From positions 103,963 to 167,962 of the forward strand of contig NZ_CAAKON010000020.1 of NCBI RefSeq assembly GCF_901212655.1: a DNA stretch of 64,000 bases, written 5' to 3'. Below are positions 18,358-26,780 of this stretch, one piece after another. The first letter of the stretch is position 1. Every line of letters starts with the position of its first letter. The stretch is from Olsenella uli. GTDB taxonomy: Bacteria; Actinomycetota; Coriobacteriia; Coriobacteriales; Atopobiaceae. The notes beneath the pieces were generated by a model that saw only the letters and a program-made list of their open reading frames with translations, was not told where the DNA came from and ran no database searches. A program made the position numbers and the translations under genes.

Positions 18358-18586
18358 TGGAAGGCGGCTTGGCCAGTAGGTTCGGAACCGCTTTCCAAAG
18401 GGCCGATTGGGTCCGTTGGCCGAGCTGGCATCACGTTGTCGCTCCCGGCGTCTCTCCACGCACCATTGCTTTATCCGATGTTCGCGGGTCCTCTCCCCCG
18501 CGAACTAAAACCCAAGGGCACACGCGTCCCCGCGCGATGTGTCCACAGGGCAGCTCGTGTCCCCGCACGGCGCCCTCTCTTCCCAA

Positions 18587-18616
18587 GGCGCCCACGTGTC
18601 CCCGCACGTGGGCGCC
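18587..18616. repeat. Perfect 12-bp inverted repeat in gene-poor region
   Basis: GGCGCCCACGTG and its complement CACGTGGGCGCC are separated by TCCCCG. Around it (18525-18610) GTGTCCCCGCACG recurs two to four times in degenerate form. It lies in the 1.1-kb stretch 18305-19420, which has no recognisable gene other than a doubtful small frame at 18690. Confidence 0.55.
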
Positions 18617-18689
18617 GCCTTGTCTCGAGAGGGGGCTCGGGGCCGGCACTACGCCTGGCTCCTTCCCGTTCGCGGCCCGTCTCGTCGGC

Positions 18690-18989
18690 ATGCTCTCGGA
18701 GTTCCGGGGAAGCTGGCTTGGAGACACAAGCCCGCGACGGCCGCGCGAGGGGGACGATGCGAAACGCGGTGAGAACGACCTCATCGAGGCCGTCATCGAG
18801 GCCGTCGTCGAGACGCTCGAGGCATCCGCCCTGGGCGACGCGCGCATAGACCAGGAGCTCCTCCGAATCATTGGGTCGCATGAGCTCGCGCTTCTCTGCT
18901 TGCACGAGGTGAGGGACAGCGCATGCGAGGGCACGGCGTCGTGCGACTCGCTCTCGCTCCTCATAAAGCTCGCCCTCTACCGGCAGTAA
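18690..18989 (+). CDS. Hypothetical protein (doubtful)
   Basis: A 99-residue frame with no family that I recognise. The C-terminal two-thirds looks protein-like: an amphipathic acidic helix (D-L-I-E-A-V-I-E-A-V-V-E-T-L) and an A-L-L-C-L-H-E-V-R-D segment, with balanced composition. No ribosome-binding site precedes the ATG, the N-terminal 25 residues are rich in Arg/Gly, and the frame stays open upstream without a better start. The opposite strand is also open, but its product is Ser/Arg-rich and not convincing. It could be a small real gene or chance in high-GC DNA. Confidence 0.28.
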   Translation: MLSEFRGSWLGDTSPRRPREGDDAKRGENDLIEAVIEAVVETLEASALGDARIDQELLRIIGSHELALLCLHEVRDSACEGTASCDSLSLLIKLALYRQ

Positions 18990-19261
18990 CACTAGACTCT
19001 AGATGACGCCGCACGAGGCCAGAGAGACGGACTCATGCGGGCCCCAACAGAGAAGCCGTGGAAGAGGGGCTGGGCGGCAGGAGCGAATTCTGGTGATGGC
19101 ACGGGCTGGAGCTGGGGGCACAGGCCAGAAGCTGAGGAAAGTGCAGGCCGGTGCTAGACCCGGGGCAGTGAGCAGGAGAGGCGCACGTCAGTGGCGCCGA
19201 GAATCGTGGAGACAACAGGCGGCAGGCCGTTCAGCCCAACGGTCGCAGGCCAGCCGCCGAA

Positions 19262-19321
19262 AGTAGTCATTACGCATGTTTTTCTTCGCTGAAACGGTTC
19301 CAAATGTGCGTAATGACTACT
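19262..19321. repeat. 15-bp perfect inverted repeat hairpin
   Basis: AGTAGTCATTACGCA (19262-19276) and TGCGTAATGACTACT (19307-19321) are perfectly complementary around a 30-nt loop containing TTTTTC. It is unusually A/T-rich for this genome. It may be a terminator for minus-strand BASS transcripts reading into the region or a palindromic repeat element. Confidence 0.6.
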
Positions 19322-19337
19322 CTCGATGAAGAAGAGA

Positions 19338-19414
19338 GGAGCCGAAGGCACAGCTGCCGCCTCGTTGCGGAGCCGAAGGCACAGTTGCCGCCTCGTTGAG
19401 GAGCCGAAGGGACG
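19338..19414. repeat. 31-bp tandem repeat, 2.5 copies
   Basis: Units at 19338-19368 and 19369-19399 differ at two positions (core GAGCCGAAGGCACAG-TGCCGCCTCGTTG), followed by half a unit to 19414. It ends just before the stop codon of the transporter gene on the minus strand (19421), so it is transcribed as that gene's 3' region. Confidence 0.75.
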
Positions 19415-19420
19415 CGACGG

Positions 19421-20389
19421 CTACTCCGTCGATGTCTCGGGAGCGCCGCGTCCGGCGAGCCGGGGCATGACGGTAGCGAACACGCCGGCGAGCATCTGCT
19501 GGAAGAGCGTGCCCATCATCACCGGGAACACCACCTCGCCTGGGAAGAACTGGGCCGCGATGACGGCGCCGGCAGAGATGTTGCGCATGCCCACGCCGAA
19601 GGTCATGGTCACGAACCTGGCCTGGTCGACGCGCATGAGGCGCGCGAGCCCCATGCCCAGAAGGAAGCCGCACGTGGCGAAAAAAAGAATGTAGGCCATC
19701 ATGCCAAACAGCTCGGGCGTAATGTGGCGCATGTAGTCGCTCATCTGCGTGGAGTTGGCCGCCATGATGAACATGATCAGGATGCGCGCCGCCGGCGAGA
19801 TCGCCGGGGACAGCACCTTGTGGCCCCAGCCCTTCGTGAGGTCGTTCACCAACATGCCCGCAAGCGCCGGCAAGGCGATCATGAACACCATCTGGGTCAT
19901 CATGCTCGCAACGTCAACCTGCACGGTGGCGCCCAAAAGCAGCTTGAGGGAGACCGGGATCGTAAACGGCGCGAGCACCGTGGAGACCAGAATGGTCGCG
20001 AGGGCGAGCGAGAGGTCCCCGTCGTACATGTCGCACCACATGAAGCAGACCACTGCCACCGGCACGCAGTACTCGAGCGTGGCTCCCACCACGAGGTTGG
20101 GGTCGTTGGCAAAGAGCAGCCCCGAGAGCACGCGGGACGCCACGGGCATCACAACCATTGAGACGACGAGGATGGCGAGCATGTTCTTGGGGTGCCTGAA
20201 CACCTCGACGACATGTCGGACGTTGTTGTTGAGCGAGCCCTGGAACGTCATGAAGGCGAAGAGCACCGGGACGATTGGACGCAGCAGGCCGAAGACGCCC
20301 GGGAACAGCACGCCCAAGATGACGCATGTGGGCGCGATGAACATCATGTGGGAGCCAAGCACCCGTCCCAACCTCGTCCAATTCTCCAT
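19421..20389 (-). CDS. Bile acid:sodium symporter (BASS) superfamily transporter
   Basis: A 322-residue membrane protein with about nine hydrophobic helices, from M-M-F-I-A-P-T near the start to the helix ending A-G-V-F-A-T-V-M-P-R. The pattern E-Y-C-V-P-V-A-V in one helix and G-V-G-M-R-N-I-S-A-G in another matches the unwound, sodium-binding segments of the BASS fold. Members carry bile acids, pantoate or other organic anions with sodium; the substrate cannot be read from sequence. GGAGG is 11 bases before the ATG at 20389, so the spacing is long; upstream in-frame starts have nothing better. It is transcribed divergently from the suf operon and has no partner gene. Confidence 0.78.
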   Translation of the reverse strand: MENWTRLGRVLGSHMMFIAPTCVILGVLFPGVFGLLRPIVPVLFAFMTFQGSLNNNVRHVVEVFRHPKNMLAILVVSMVVMPVASRVLSGLLFANDPNLVVGATLEYCVPVAVVCFMWCDMYDGDLSLALATILVSTVLAPFTIPVSLKLLLGATVQVDVASMMTQMVFMIALPALAGMLVNDLTKGWGHKVLSPAISPAARILIMFIMAANSTQMSDYMRHITPELFGMMAYILFFATCGFLLGMGLARLMRVDQARFVTMTFGVGMRNISAGAVIAAQFFPGEVVFPVMMGTLFQQMLAGVFATVMPRLAGRGAPETSTE

Positions 20390-20499
20390 AGGGAAGGCAA
20401 CCTCCAGGCCCAAAGATGGCGCAGGCCCACGTCCTCCAGACAGCAAAGACACAGGCCGCATGGCCAATCGTCGTTTTCGAAACAAAATCCCTAAGCGTT

Positions 20500-20559
20500 T
20501 GGGGTATTATCGCCAAGGCGAAAATAATCCCACTGCCACTGGGGTATTATCACCAAGGC
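20500..20559 (+). promoter_or_regulatory. Direct repeats upstream of the suf operon (candidate Rrf2 sites)
   Basis: TGGGGTATTATCGCCAAGGC (20500-20519) recurs with one change at 20540-20559, 40 bp (about four helical turns) apart. Between them GGCGAAAATAATCCC is a loose reverse complement of the same motif. Each copy holds TATTAT, a possible -10 hexamer. They lie 85-145 bp before sufC, whose operon ends in an Rrf2-type iron-sulfur regulator, so they are plausible binding sites for it (inference). Confidence 0.5.
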
Positions 20560-20644
20560 TCAACCAACAGGCAAGGCAGGCCCAGCCCGCACACGCCATG
20601 GTAACGCGTGCGAAACGGACGGCCAGCAAGGGTAAGGACACACG

Positions 20645-21412
20645 ATGGAACACCTCCTCAACGTTAGCGGCGTCTCGGCGAGTGTCGACGAGAAGCCCAT
20701 CCTCCACGGCATCGACCTCTCCCTGGACGCGGACGAGTGCCACGTCCTCATGGGGCCCAACGGCGCCGGCAAGTCCACGCTCGGACACGTCATCATGGGC
20801 GACCCAACCTACCGCGTCACGGGCGGCAAGATCGAGTTCGCCGGCCAGGACATGACCGACGACGCCGCCGACAAGCGCTCGCTCGCCGGCATCTTCCTCT
20901 CCTACCAGGCCCCCGTCGAGATCCCGGGCGTGCCCCTCTACAGCTTCCTGCGCACCATCTGCCAGAAGCGCCCCGAGCTCAAGATGACCGCCCGCCAGTT
21001 CCGCCGCCGCGTGGGCGAGCTCTGCGACGAGCTCGACATGGACTCCTCCTACCTCACTCGCGAGCTCAACGTGGGCTTCTCCGGCGGCGAGAAGAAGAAG
21101 GTCGAGATGCTGCAGCTCCTGCTCCTCCAGCCGAAGCTCGCCATCCTCGACGAGACCGACTCCGGCCTTGACGTCGACGCGCTCTCCGTGGTCTCGCGCG
21201 GCATCACGGCCTATCGCGAGCAGTGCGGCGGGGCGCTCCTCATCATCACGCACAACACCCGCATCCTCGAGCGCGTGGACGTCGACCGCACGCACGTGAT
21301 GGTCAAGGGCCACCTCGTGGCCAACGAGGGCCCCGAGCTCATCGGCGAGATCGACCGCGAGGGCTTCGAGCGCTTCGAGCACATCGAGGCCAACGAGAAG
21401 GCCGAGGCGTAA
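20645..21412 (+). CDS. sufC: Fe-S cluster assembly ATPase SufC
   Basis: A 255-residue ABC ATPase that powers the SufBC2D scaffold. Walker A is G-P-N-G-A-G-K-S-T (about 38-46), the signature motif is F-S-G-G-E-K-K-K rather than L-S-G-G-Q, as usual in SufC, and Walker B is A-I-L-D-E-T-D-S-G-L-D, with the D-S-G-L-D characteristic of this subfamily. The ATG at 20645 has only a weak upstream AAGG. First gene of sufC-sufB-sufD-sufS-sufU-rrf2, with gaps of 3, 0, 5, -8 and 2 bases, a single operon. Confidence 0.96.
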   Translation: MEHLLNVSGVSASVDEKPILHGIDLSLDADECHVLMGPNGAGKSTLGHVIMGDPTYRVTGGKIEFAGQDMTDDAADKRSLAGIFLSYQAPVEIPGVPLYSFLRTICQKRPELKMTARQFRRRVGELCDELDMDSSYLTRELNVGFSGGEKKKVEMLQLLLLQPKLAILDETDSGLDVDALSVVSRGITAYREQCGGALLIITHNTRILERVDVDRTHVMVKGHLVANEGPELIGEIDREGFERFEHIEANEKAEA

Positions 21413-21415
21413 GCG

Positions 21416-22954
21416 ATGGCAGACCTGAGCAAGATCGCCGAGCAGGCAGCCGCCCTCGCCGCCAAGGCAAAGGCAGACGCCCAGCCGACGCAGAGCGCAA
21501 CCGTGGACGTCGAGCACGGCGCCAACGTGCCGGGCGCCGAGCCCGAGCGCAAGCGCGCCGAGGTGGCCGACGTCGACCGCAGCATGTACGACTTCGTGAA
21601 GCCCGAGGCCGGTTACGAGCGCTTCGCCGACGGCCTCTCCGGCGACGTCGTCGAGGAGATTAGCCGCAAGAAGGACGAGCCCGCCTGGATGCTCGAGATG
21701 CGTCTCCGTGCCCTCGACCTCTACGAACGCATGGAGATGCCCGCCAACTGGGGTCCCTCCATCGGTGGCCTGGACATGGGCACGATCTCCACGTACGTGG
21801 CGAGTGGCTCCAAGCAGGCCAAGGACTGGAGCGAGGTGCCCGATGACATCAAGGACACCTTCGAGCGCCTGGGCATTCCCGAGGCCGAGCGCGCGAGCCT
21901 GGCCGGCGTGGGCGCCCAATACGACTCCGAGATCGTCTACCACAACATGAAGGACGAGGTGGCCAAGCAGGGCGTCGTCTACACCACCGTCGAGGACGCG
22001 CTGCACACAGGCTACGAGGACATGGTGCGCGAGTACTTCGGCACGCTCATCCCCATGAGCGACCACAAGTTCGCGGCCCTGCACTACGCGGTCTGGAGCG
22101 GCGGCTCGTTCGTCTACGTGCCGGCCGGCGTGCACCTGGACTTTCCGCTGCAGAGCTACTTCCGTCTGAACGCGGCGGGCGCGGGCCAGTTCGAGCACAC
22201 CCTCATCATCGTGGAGCCGGGCGCCGACCTGCACTTTATTGAGGGTTGCTCGGCACCCAAGTACAACGTGGCCAACCTCCACGCGGGCGCCGTGGAGCTC
22301 TTCGTCAAGAAGGGCGCGCGCCTGCGCTACTCGACCATCGAGAACTGGTCGAAGAACATGTACAACCTCAACACCAAGCGTGCCAAGGTCGAGGAGGACG
22401 GCAAGATCGAGTGGGTCTCCGGCTCATTCGGCAGCCACATCTCCTACCTCTACCCGAGCTCCGTGCTCGTGGGCAAGCGCGCGAGCTGCGAGTTCACCGG
22501 CATCACCTTCGCCGGTGCCACGCAGAACCTCGACACGGGCTGCAAGGTGACCCTCGCCGCGCCCGACACGCGCGCGAGCGTGGACACCAAGTCGCTCTCC
22601 AAGGGCGGCGGCATCTCCACGTTCCGCAGCTCCGTCGTAGTGACGAAGGCCGCACAGAACGCCAAGGCCTCCGTGAGCTGCTCCTCGCTCATGCTCGACG
22701 ACATCAGTCGCTCCGACACCATCCCGGCGATGGACGTTCGCAACGCCACCGCGAGCGTGGGCCACGAGGCCACCATCGGCCGCATCTCGGACGACACGGT
22801 GCTCTACCTCATGAGTCGCGGCTGCTCCGAGCAGGAGGCCAAGACCATGGTGGTCAACGGCTTCGCGGACCCGGTCTCGAAGGAGCTGCCGCTTGAGTAC
22901 GCCGTCGAGATGAACAACCTCATCAAGCTCGAGATGGAAGGGGCGATCGGTTAG
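21416..22954 (+). CDS. sufB: Fe-S cluster assembly scaffold SufB
   Basis: A 512-residue SufB, the subunit of SufBC2D on which clusters are built. The core aligns from about residue 52 (M-Y-D-F-V-K-P-E-A-G-Y) through the right-handed beta-helix; the conserved C-terminal block with V-G-H-E-A-x-I-G-R-I and L-Y-L-M-S-R-G is complete. Key Cys in S-C-S-S-L-M-L-D is visible. Relative to typical SufB (about 465-480 residues) the first 45 residues are an Ala/Lys/Glu-rich extension, possibly disordered; no better start is seen further in. It follows sufC by 3 bases and is immediately followed by sufD. Confidence 0.95.
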   Translation: MADLSKIAEQAAALAAKAKADAQPTQSATVDVEHGANVPGAEPERKRAEVADVDRSMYDFVKPEAGYERFADGLSGDVVEEISRKKDEPAWMLEMRLRALDLYERMEMPANWGPSIGGLDMGTISTYVASGSKQAKDWSEVPDDIKDTFERLGIPEAERASLAGVGAQYDSEIVYHNMKDEVAKQGVVYTTVEDALHTGYEDMVREYFGTLIPMSDHKFAALHYAVWSGGSFVYVPAGVHLDFPLQSYFRLNAAGAGQFEHTLIIVEPGADLHFIEGCSAPKYNVANLHAGAVELFVKKGARLRYSTIENWSKNMYNLNTKRAKVEEDGKIEWVSGSFGSHISYLYPSSVLVGKRASCEFTGITFAGATQNLDTGCKVTLAAPDTRASVDTKSLSKGGGISTFRSSVVVTKAAQNAKASVSCSSLMLDDISRSDTIPAMDVRNATASVGHEATIGRISDDTVLYLMSRGCSEQEAKTMVVNGFADPVSKELPLEYAVEMNNLIKLEMEGAIG

Positions 22955-24187
22955 ATGGCCGCGACCCTAGACCAGGCAGCGAAGACCGCCGCCACGGGCA
23001 CCGTCACGCTCTCCGGCGTTGACGTGGCGCCCTCCCAGACCTGGAACTGGCTCAAGATCAACGACACGAAGCTCACGGTGCCCGAGCCCCCCGCTGCAGA
23101 CCCCGCGGCCGACGTGCCCGCCGCCGCCCGCCGCATCACCTGCGGCGCCGGTGCGGAGGCCACCCAGTGGCTCGACGCCGCGGCAACCTCCCGCCGCACC
23201 GTTGTCGTGCCCGCCGGCGCAACCGCACAGACCGTGACGGTCGAGCTCGATGCCTCGCTCGGCGCCGTGGCCCAAACGAACGTCTTCTGCCGCCCCCACT
23301 CCGAAGTGAGCGTGAACGTCGTCGTGGCCGAGGGCCTGGGCGCCGCGCCCAAGGAGCGCGACGAACGTGCCCACGCCGAGGCCAACGAGGAGGTTGCCCG
23401 CAAGGCCGACCTTCCGCACATCAAGGGAGACGCCGCCGTCACGAGCGGCCACGCCCTGCGCATCCACGCCGAGGCGGCAAGCGTCGTCCACGTGACCCTG
23501 CTCGTGGCCGCCGGCACGAACGAGCAGTACCTCGACAGCCTCGGCGTCATCGCAGACGACCGCGCCGAGGTCACCGTCCACCAGTACGTCATCGGCGCCG
23601 GCGCCACGGCGCTCGGCACCAACGTCGAGCTCAACGGCGACCGCAGCCGTCTCGACCTCACGCTGCGCTACCTGGCCGGCGCGGGCGATAAGCTCGACCT
23701 TGGCTACTCGGTGCCGATGCTGGGCAAGAAGAGCCGCGCCAACCTCGACATGACCGGCGTGCTCACCGATGACGCCCAGAAGTCCCTGCGCGCCACGATC
23801 GACCTCAAGCACGGCTGCAAGGGTGCCAAGGGCTCCGAGCAGGAGACCGTCCTGGTGGCCGGCGACGACGTACGCAACAAGACGCTGCCGGTCATCCTCT
23901 GCGACGAGGACGACGTCGAGGGCGCCCACGGCGCCGCCATCGGCACGGTGAGCGCCGAGCAGCTCGGCTACCTCTCCGACCGCGGCCTCACCGAGCGAGA
24001 GGCACTCGAGCTCTTCAGCCGCGCCATCGTGGACGACGCCGCCAACACCCTGCCGGGCGCGGCGCCCGCGGCCGTGGTCTGCTGGGCCCGCACGGCCCTG
24101 GGAGCCGAGGCCGCCGAGGAGATTGCCGACGCGCTCGAGCTCGGCGACCATGCGCTCGCGCGCACGAACGACGAAAGCGAGGCATAA
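22955..24187 (+). CDS. sufD: Fe-S cluster assembly protein SufD
   Basis: A 410-residue SufD, the partner of SufB in the SufBC2D scaffold. The N-terminal helical part is followed by the beta-helix and the C-terminal SufBD core, where the H-G-C-K-G segment and E-Q-L-G-Y-L-S-D-R-G-L-T-E-R-E-A near residue 330-345 match the family. Overall it is divergent and Ala-rich, as SufD usually is. Its ATG directly follows the sufB stop codon. Confidence 0.92.
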   Translation: MAATLDQAAKTAATGTVTLSGVDVAPSQTWNWLKINDTKLTVPEPPAADPAADVPAAARRITCGAGAEATQWLDAAATSRRTVVVPAGATAQTVTVELDASLGAVAQTNVFCRPHSEVSVNVVVAEGLGAAPKERDERAHAEANEEVARKADLPHIKGDAAVTSGHALRIHAEAASVVHVTLLVAAGTNEQYLDSLGVIADDRAEVTVHQYVIGAGATALGTNVELNGDRSRLDLTLRYLAGAGDKLDLGYSVPMLGKKSRANLDMTGVLTDDAQKSLRATIDLKHGCKGAKGSEQETVLVAGDDVRNKTLPVILCDEDDVEGAHGAAIGTVSAEQLGYLSDRGLTEREALELFSRAIVDDAANTLPGAAPAAVVCWARTALGAEAAEEIADALELGDHALARTNDESEA

Positions 24188-24192
24188 GGCAC

Positions 24193-25425
24193 ATGGCCGA
24201 AGCCATCGACATCACAGCCAACCCCTACAAGGCCGACTTCCCCCTGATTGCGCAGAACCCGGGGCTCTCCTTCCTCGACAGCGCCGCCACCGCCCAGCGT
24301 CCGGCCACCGTGCTTGACGCCCAGCGCCGCTTCTACGAGACGATGAACGCCAACCCGCTGCGCGGCCTCTACAAGCTCTCCGTTGACGCCACGCAGGCCA
24401 TCGAGGAGGCGCGCGGCAAGGTTGCCGCCTTCCTCGGCGCCACCGACCGCGACGAGGTCGTCTTCACGAGAAACGCCAGCGAGGCGCTCAACATCATCGC
24501 CAAGACGCTCGGGCCCCAGGCACTCGGCGAGGGTGACGAGGTGTGCATCTCCATCATGGAGCACCACTCCAACCTCATCCCGTGGCAGCAGGTCTGCCGC
24601 GCGACGGGCGCCGATCTCGTCTACCTGCGCCCCAACGAGGAGGGCCGGATCACGCCGGAGGAGGTTGCGGCAAAGATTGGCCCGCGCACGAAGATCGTCT
24701 CCGTCACCCACGTCTCCAACGTGTTTGGCGTCGAGAACCCCGTCCGCATGATTGCGGATGCCGCCCACGCCCAGGGTGCCACGGTCATCGCCGACGGCGC
24801 CCAGTCGCTCCCCCACGTCCACGTCGACGTGCGAGAGCTCGGCGTTGACGCCTTTGCCTTCTCAGCCCACAAGCTCGGCGGCCCGATGGGCATCGGCGGG
24901 CTCTGGGGCAAGCGCGAGCTGCTCGAGAGCCTCCCGCCCTTCCTCACTGGCGGCGAGATGATTGACTCCGTGACCGAGACCGACGCCGTCTGGGCACCCA
25001 TTCCCGAGAAGTTCGAGGCCGGAACCCAGGATGCCGCGGGCATCTACGCCACCGGCGCCGCCATCGACTACGTGGTGGAGCACGGCCGCGACGAGCTTGA
25101 GGCGCGCGAGCGCGAGCTGGCCGCCCACCTCTGCGAGCAGCTCCAGGCGCTCGACTTCGTGACCATCGTGGGCCCGAGCGACCCGAAGGCCCACATCGGT
25201 GCCGTCTCCTTCAACGTGGACGGCATCCACCCGCACGACGTCTCGAGCCTACTCGACACCAAGGACGTCGCCATCCGCGCCGGCCACCACTGCGCACAGC
25301 CCCTGCTTACCTGGATGGGCATCGAGAGCTGCTGCCGCGCCAGCGTGGCCTTCTACAATGACCGCCACGACATCGACCAGCTCGTCGATGGCCTCAAGTT
25401 CGTATGGGGAGTCTTCCATGGCTAA
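24193..25425 (+). CDS. sufS: Cysteine desulfurase SufS
   Basis: A 410-residue PLP-dependent class V aminotransferase-fold enzyme that takes sulfur from cysteine as a persulfide. The PLP lysine lies in F-S-A-H-K-L-G-G-P near residue 226; the substrate His in E-H-H-S-N; the active-site Cys in G-H-H-C-A-Q-P near residue 364, with the type II (SufS) surroundings. The persulfide is passed to SufU, whose start codon lies inside the last codons of this gene (8-nt overlap). Confidence 0.96.
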   Translation: MAEAIDITANPYKADFPLIAQNPGLSFLDSAATAQRPATVLDAQRRFYETMNANPLRGLYKLSVDATQAIEEARGKVAAFLGATDRDEVVFTRNASEALNIIAKTLGPQALGEGDEVCISIMEHHSNLIPWQQVCRATGADLVYLRPNEEGRITPEEVAAKIGPRTKIVSVTHVSNVFGVENPVRMIADAAHAQGATVIADGAQSLPHVHVDVRELGVDAFAFSAHKLGGPMGIGGLWGKRELLESLPPFLTGGEMIDSVTETDAVWAPIPEKFEAGTQDAAGIYATGAAIDYVVEHGRDELEARERELAAHLCEQLQALDFVTIVGPSDPKAHIGAVSFNVDGIHPHDVSSLLDTKDVAIRAGHHCAQPLLTWMGIESCCRASVAFYNDRHDIDQLVDGLKFVWGVFHG

Positions 25426-25972
25426 CGAGAACGTCTACAGTCGCGCGCTCATGGACCACGTGAGCAACCCGGACTACAAGTACAAGATGGACGACCCCAC
25501 CCTCTCCCACGAGGGTATCAACCCCAGCTGCGGCGACGACCTCGTGCTCGACGTGCGCCTCGGCGATGACGGCAAGATCGCCGAGGTGAGCTGGACGGGA
25601 CATGGCTGTGCCGTCTCCCAGGGCTCCGCGGACATGATGAGCGACCTCATGGTGGGCGAGACCCCCGAGAACGCCCGTGCCCTCTGCCACCTCTTTGGCA
25701 AGATGATCCGCGGCGAGGAGAAGGACGAGAGCAAGCTGGACGAGCTTGACGAGGCAAGCTGCCTCGAGTCCATATCGCACATGCCCGCACGTGTGAAGTG
25801 CGCTGAGCTTGCCTGGCGCACGCTCGACGAGATGCTCGCCCACCCGAAGACCTCCGAGCGCACCTCCCCCACCTCCACGGAGGACGGCACGGACGAGAGC
25901 GGAAACCCGCTCGCGGGCAAGACCGTCGTCGACTGCGCAACCGACGGACACGGCATGGGAGAGAGGGCCTAG
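25418..25972 (+). CDS. sufU: SufU zinc-dependent sulfurtransferase
   Basis: A 184-residue SufU, which accepts sulfur from SufS by ligand swapping at a zinc site and delivers it to SufB. The zinc ligands are Cys38 and Asp40 (P-S-C-G-D-D), Cys64 (G-H-G-C-A-V-S-Q) and Cys128 (A-R-V-K-C-A-E-L). The insert between the second and third ligands that separates SufU from IscU is present. The C-terminal 45 residues, Ser/Thr/Glu-rich with V-D-C-A-T-D-G-H at the end, exceed the usual length and look disordered. The start at 25418 overlaps sufS by 8 bases. Confidence 0.94.
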   Translation: MANENVYSRALMDHVSNPDYKYKMDDPTLSHEGINPSCGDDLVLDVRLGDDGKIAEVSWTGHGCAVSQGSADMMSDLMVGETPENARALCHLFGKMIRGEEKDESKLDELDEASCLESISHMPARVKCAELAWRTLDEMLAHPKTSERTSPTSTEDGTDESGNPLAGKTVVDCATDGHGMGERA

Positions 25973-25974
25973 CC

Positions 25975-26451
25975 ATGGCCTCAGGCATCTCCACAAAGGG
26001 TCGCTACGCCCTGCGTGTCATGGCAGACCTCGCGGTCTCCCAGGGCGAGAACGACTGGGTGTCCCTCGGTGACGTATCACGTAGGCAGGGTATCTCGAGG
26101 AAATACCTCGAGCAGGTCATGGCCTCCCTGCACCGGGCGGGTTTCGTCACAAGCCAGCGCGGCAAGGGGGGCGGCTACCGCCTCAAGCGCGACCCGGCCA
26201 ACTACACGCTCGGCGAGATCATCCGTTCGGCCGAGGGCAGCTCGCTTGCGCCCGCGGCCTGCCTCGACTGCTCGAGCGGCACGCTCTGCCCGCGGTCGAG
26301 TCACTGCCCCACCCTGCCGGTCTGGCAGGAGCTCGGAGCCCTCATCAGCGGCTACCTCGACAGCAAGCACCTCTCGGACATCACCGCCAACATGACCCAG
26401 CCTGAGGACACCGACACCGCCCTCTCCGGCATTGAGGGGCTCTGCAAATAA
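25975..26451 (+). CDS. Rrf2-family Fe-S-sensing transcriptional regulator
   Basis: A 158-residue Rrf2 regulator. A winged helix fills residues 5-75: Y-A-L-R-V-M at the start, S-R-K-Y-L-E-Q in the recognition helix, G-K-G-G-G-Y-R-L in the wing. A cysteine cluster at Cys96, Cys99, Cys105 and Cys111 is the probable iron-sulfur ligand set (IscR uses three Cys and one His). It lies 2 bases after sufU, so it is made with the proteins it likely controls. IscR-like or SufR-like feedback on the suf operon is the natural inference. Confidence 0.9.
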   Translation: MASGISTKGRYALRVMADLAVSQGENDWVSLGDVSRRQGISRKYLEQVMASLHRAGFVTSQRGKGGGYRLKRDPANYTLGEIIRSAEGSSLAPAACLDCSSGTLCPRSSHCPTLPVWQELGALISGYLDSKHLSDITANMTQPEDTDTALSGIEGLCK

Positions 26452-26506
26452 AGGGACCCCAACCCCACAGACCCATCGAGCTCGCCCAAGCTCAGCCGGC
26501 AAACGC

Positions 26507-26539
26507 GCGGCCCCATCGCAAGACGGGGCCGCCTTTTTC
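26507..26539 (+). terminator. Terminator of the suf operon
   Basis: GCGGCCCCATC and GACGGGGCCGC form an 11-bp stem with one G-U pair and a 4-nt loop, followed by CTTTTTC. It begins 55 bases after the Rrf2 stop codon. Confidence 0.85.
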
Positions 26540-26692
26540 TTGTTGCACCGTTCATAGACGCCCAACAGCGAAGCCGGCCCGCCCGACCCAGAGACTATGG
26601 GAACATGTTGCGAAGAGGCCGACAAGCGTAAGCGCGGCACCGCAACAACGAAACGGCCCCGCCCAGCCCTAGAACTAAGGAAACAATCCACA

Positions 26693-26722
26693 GAGGGGGC
26701 CAGGCAATTGCCTGGTCCCCTC
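26693..26722 (-). terminator. Palindromic hairpin downstream of the NlpC/P60 gene
   Basis: GAGGGGGCCAGGCAAT and its near complement ATTGCCTGGTCCCCTC (15 of 16 paired) form a hairpin centred on the perfect palindrome CCAGGCAATTGCCTGG. It lies 58 bases beyond the stop codon of the minus-strand hydrolase gene. The T-tract after it is weak (TGTGGATTGTTTC). The rest of 26540-26780 holds nothing recognisable. Confidence 0.55.
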
Positions 26723-26780
26723 GAGGACGTTGCCATGTTCCAGGGCCGGCCGGGGCCAACTCCCAGCTTGTTAGCGCAAG

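Noticed and set aside
18431..18964. A 177-codon minus-strand frame in the eno-BASS gap
   Set aside because: Its product is Ser/Arg/Gly-rich without hydrophobic core or family match, and it has no ribosome site.
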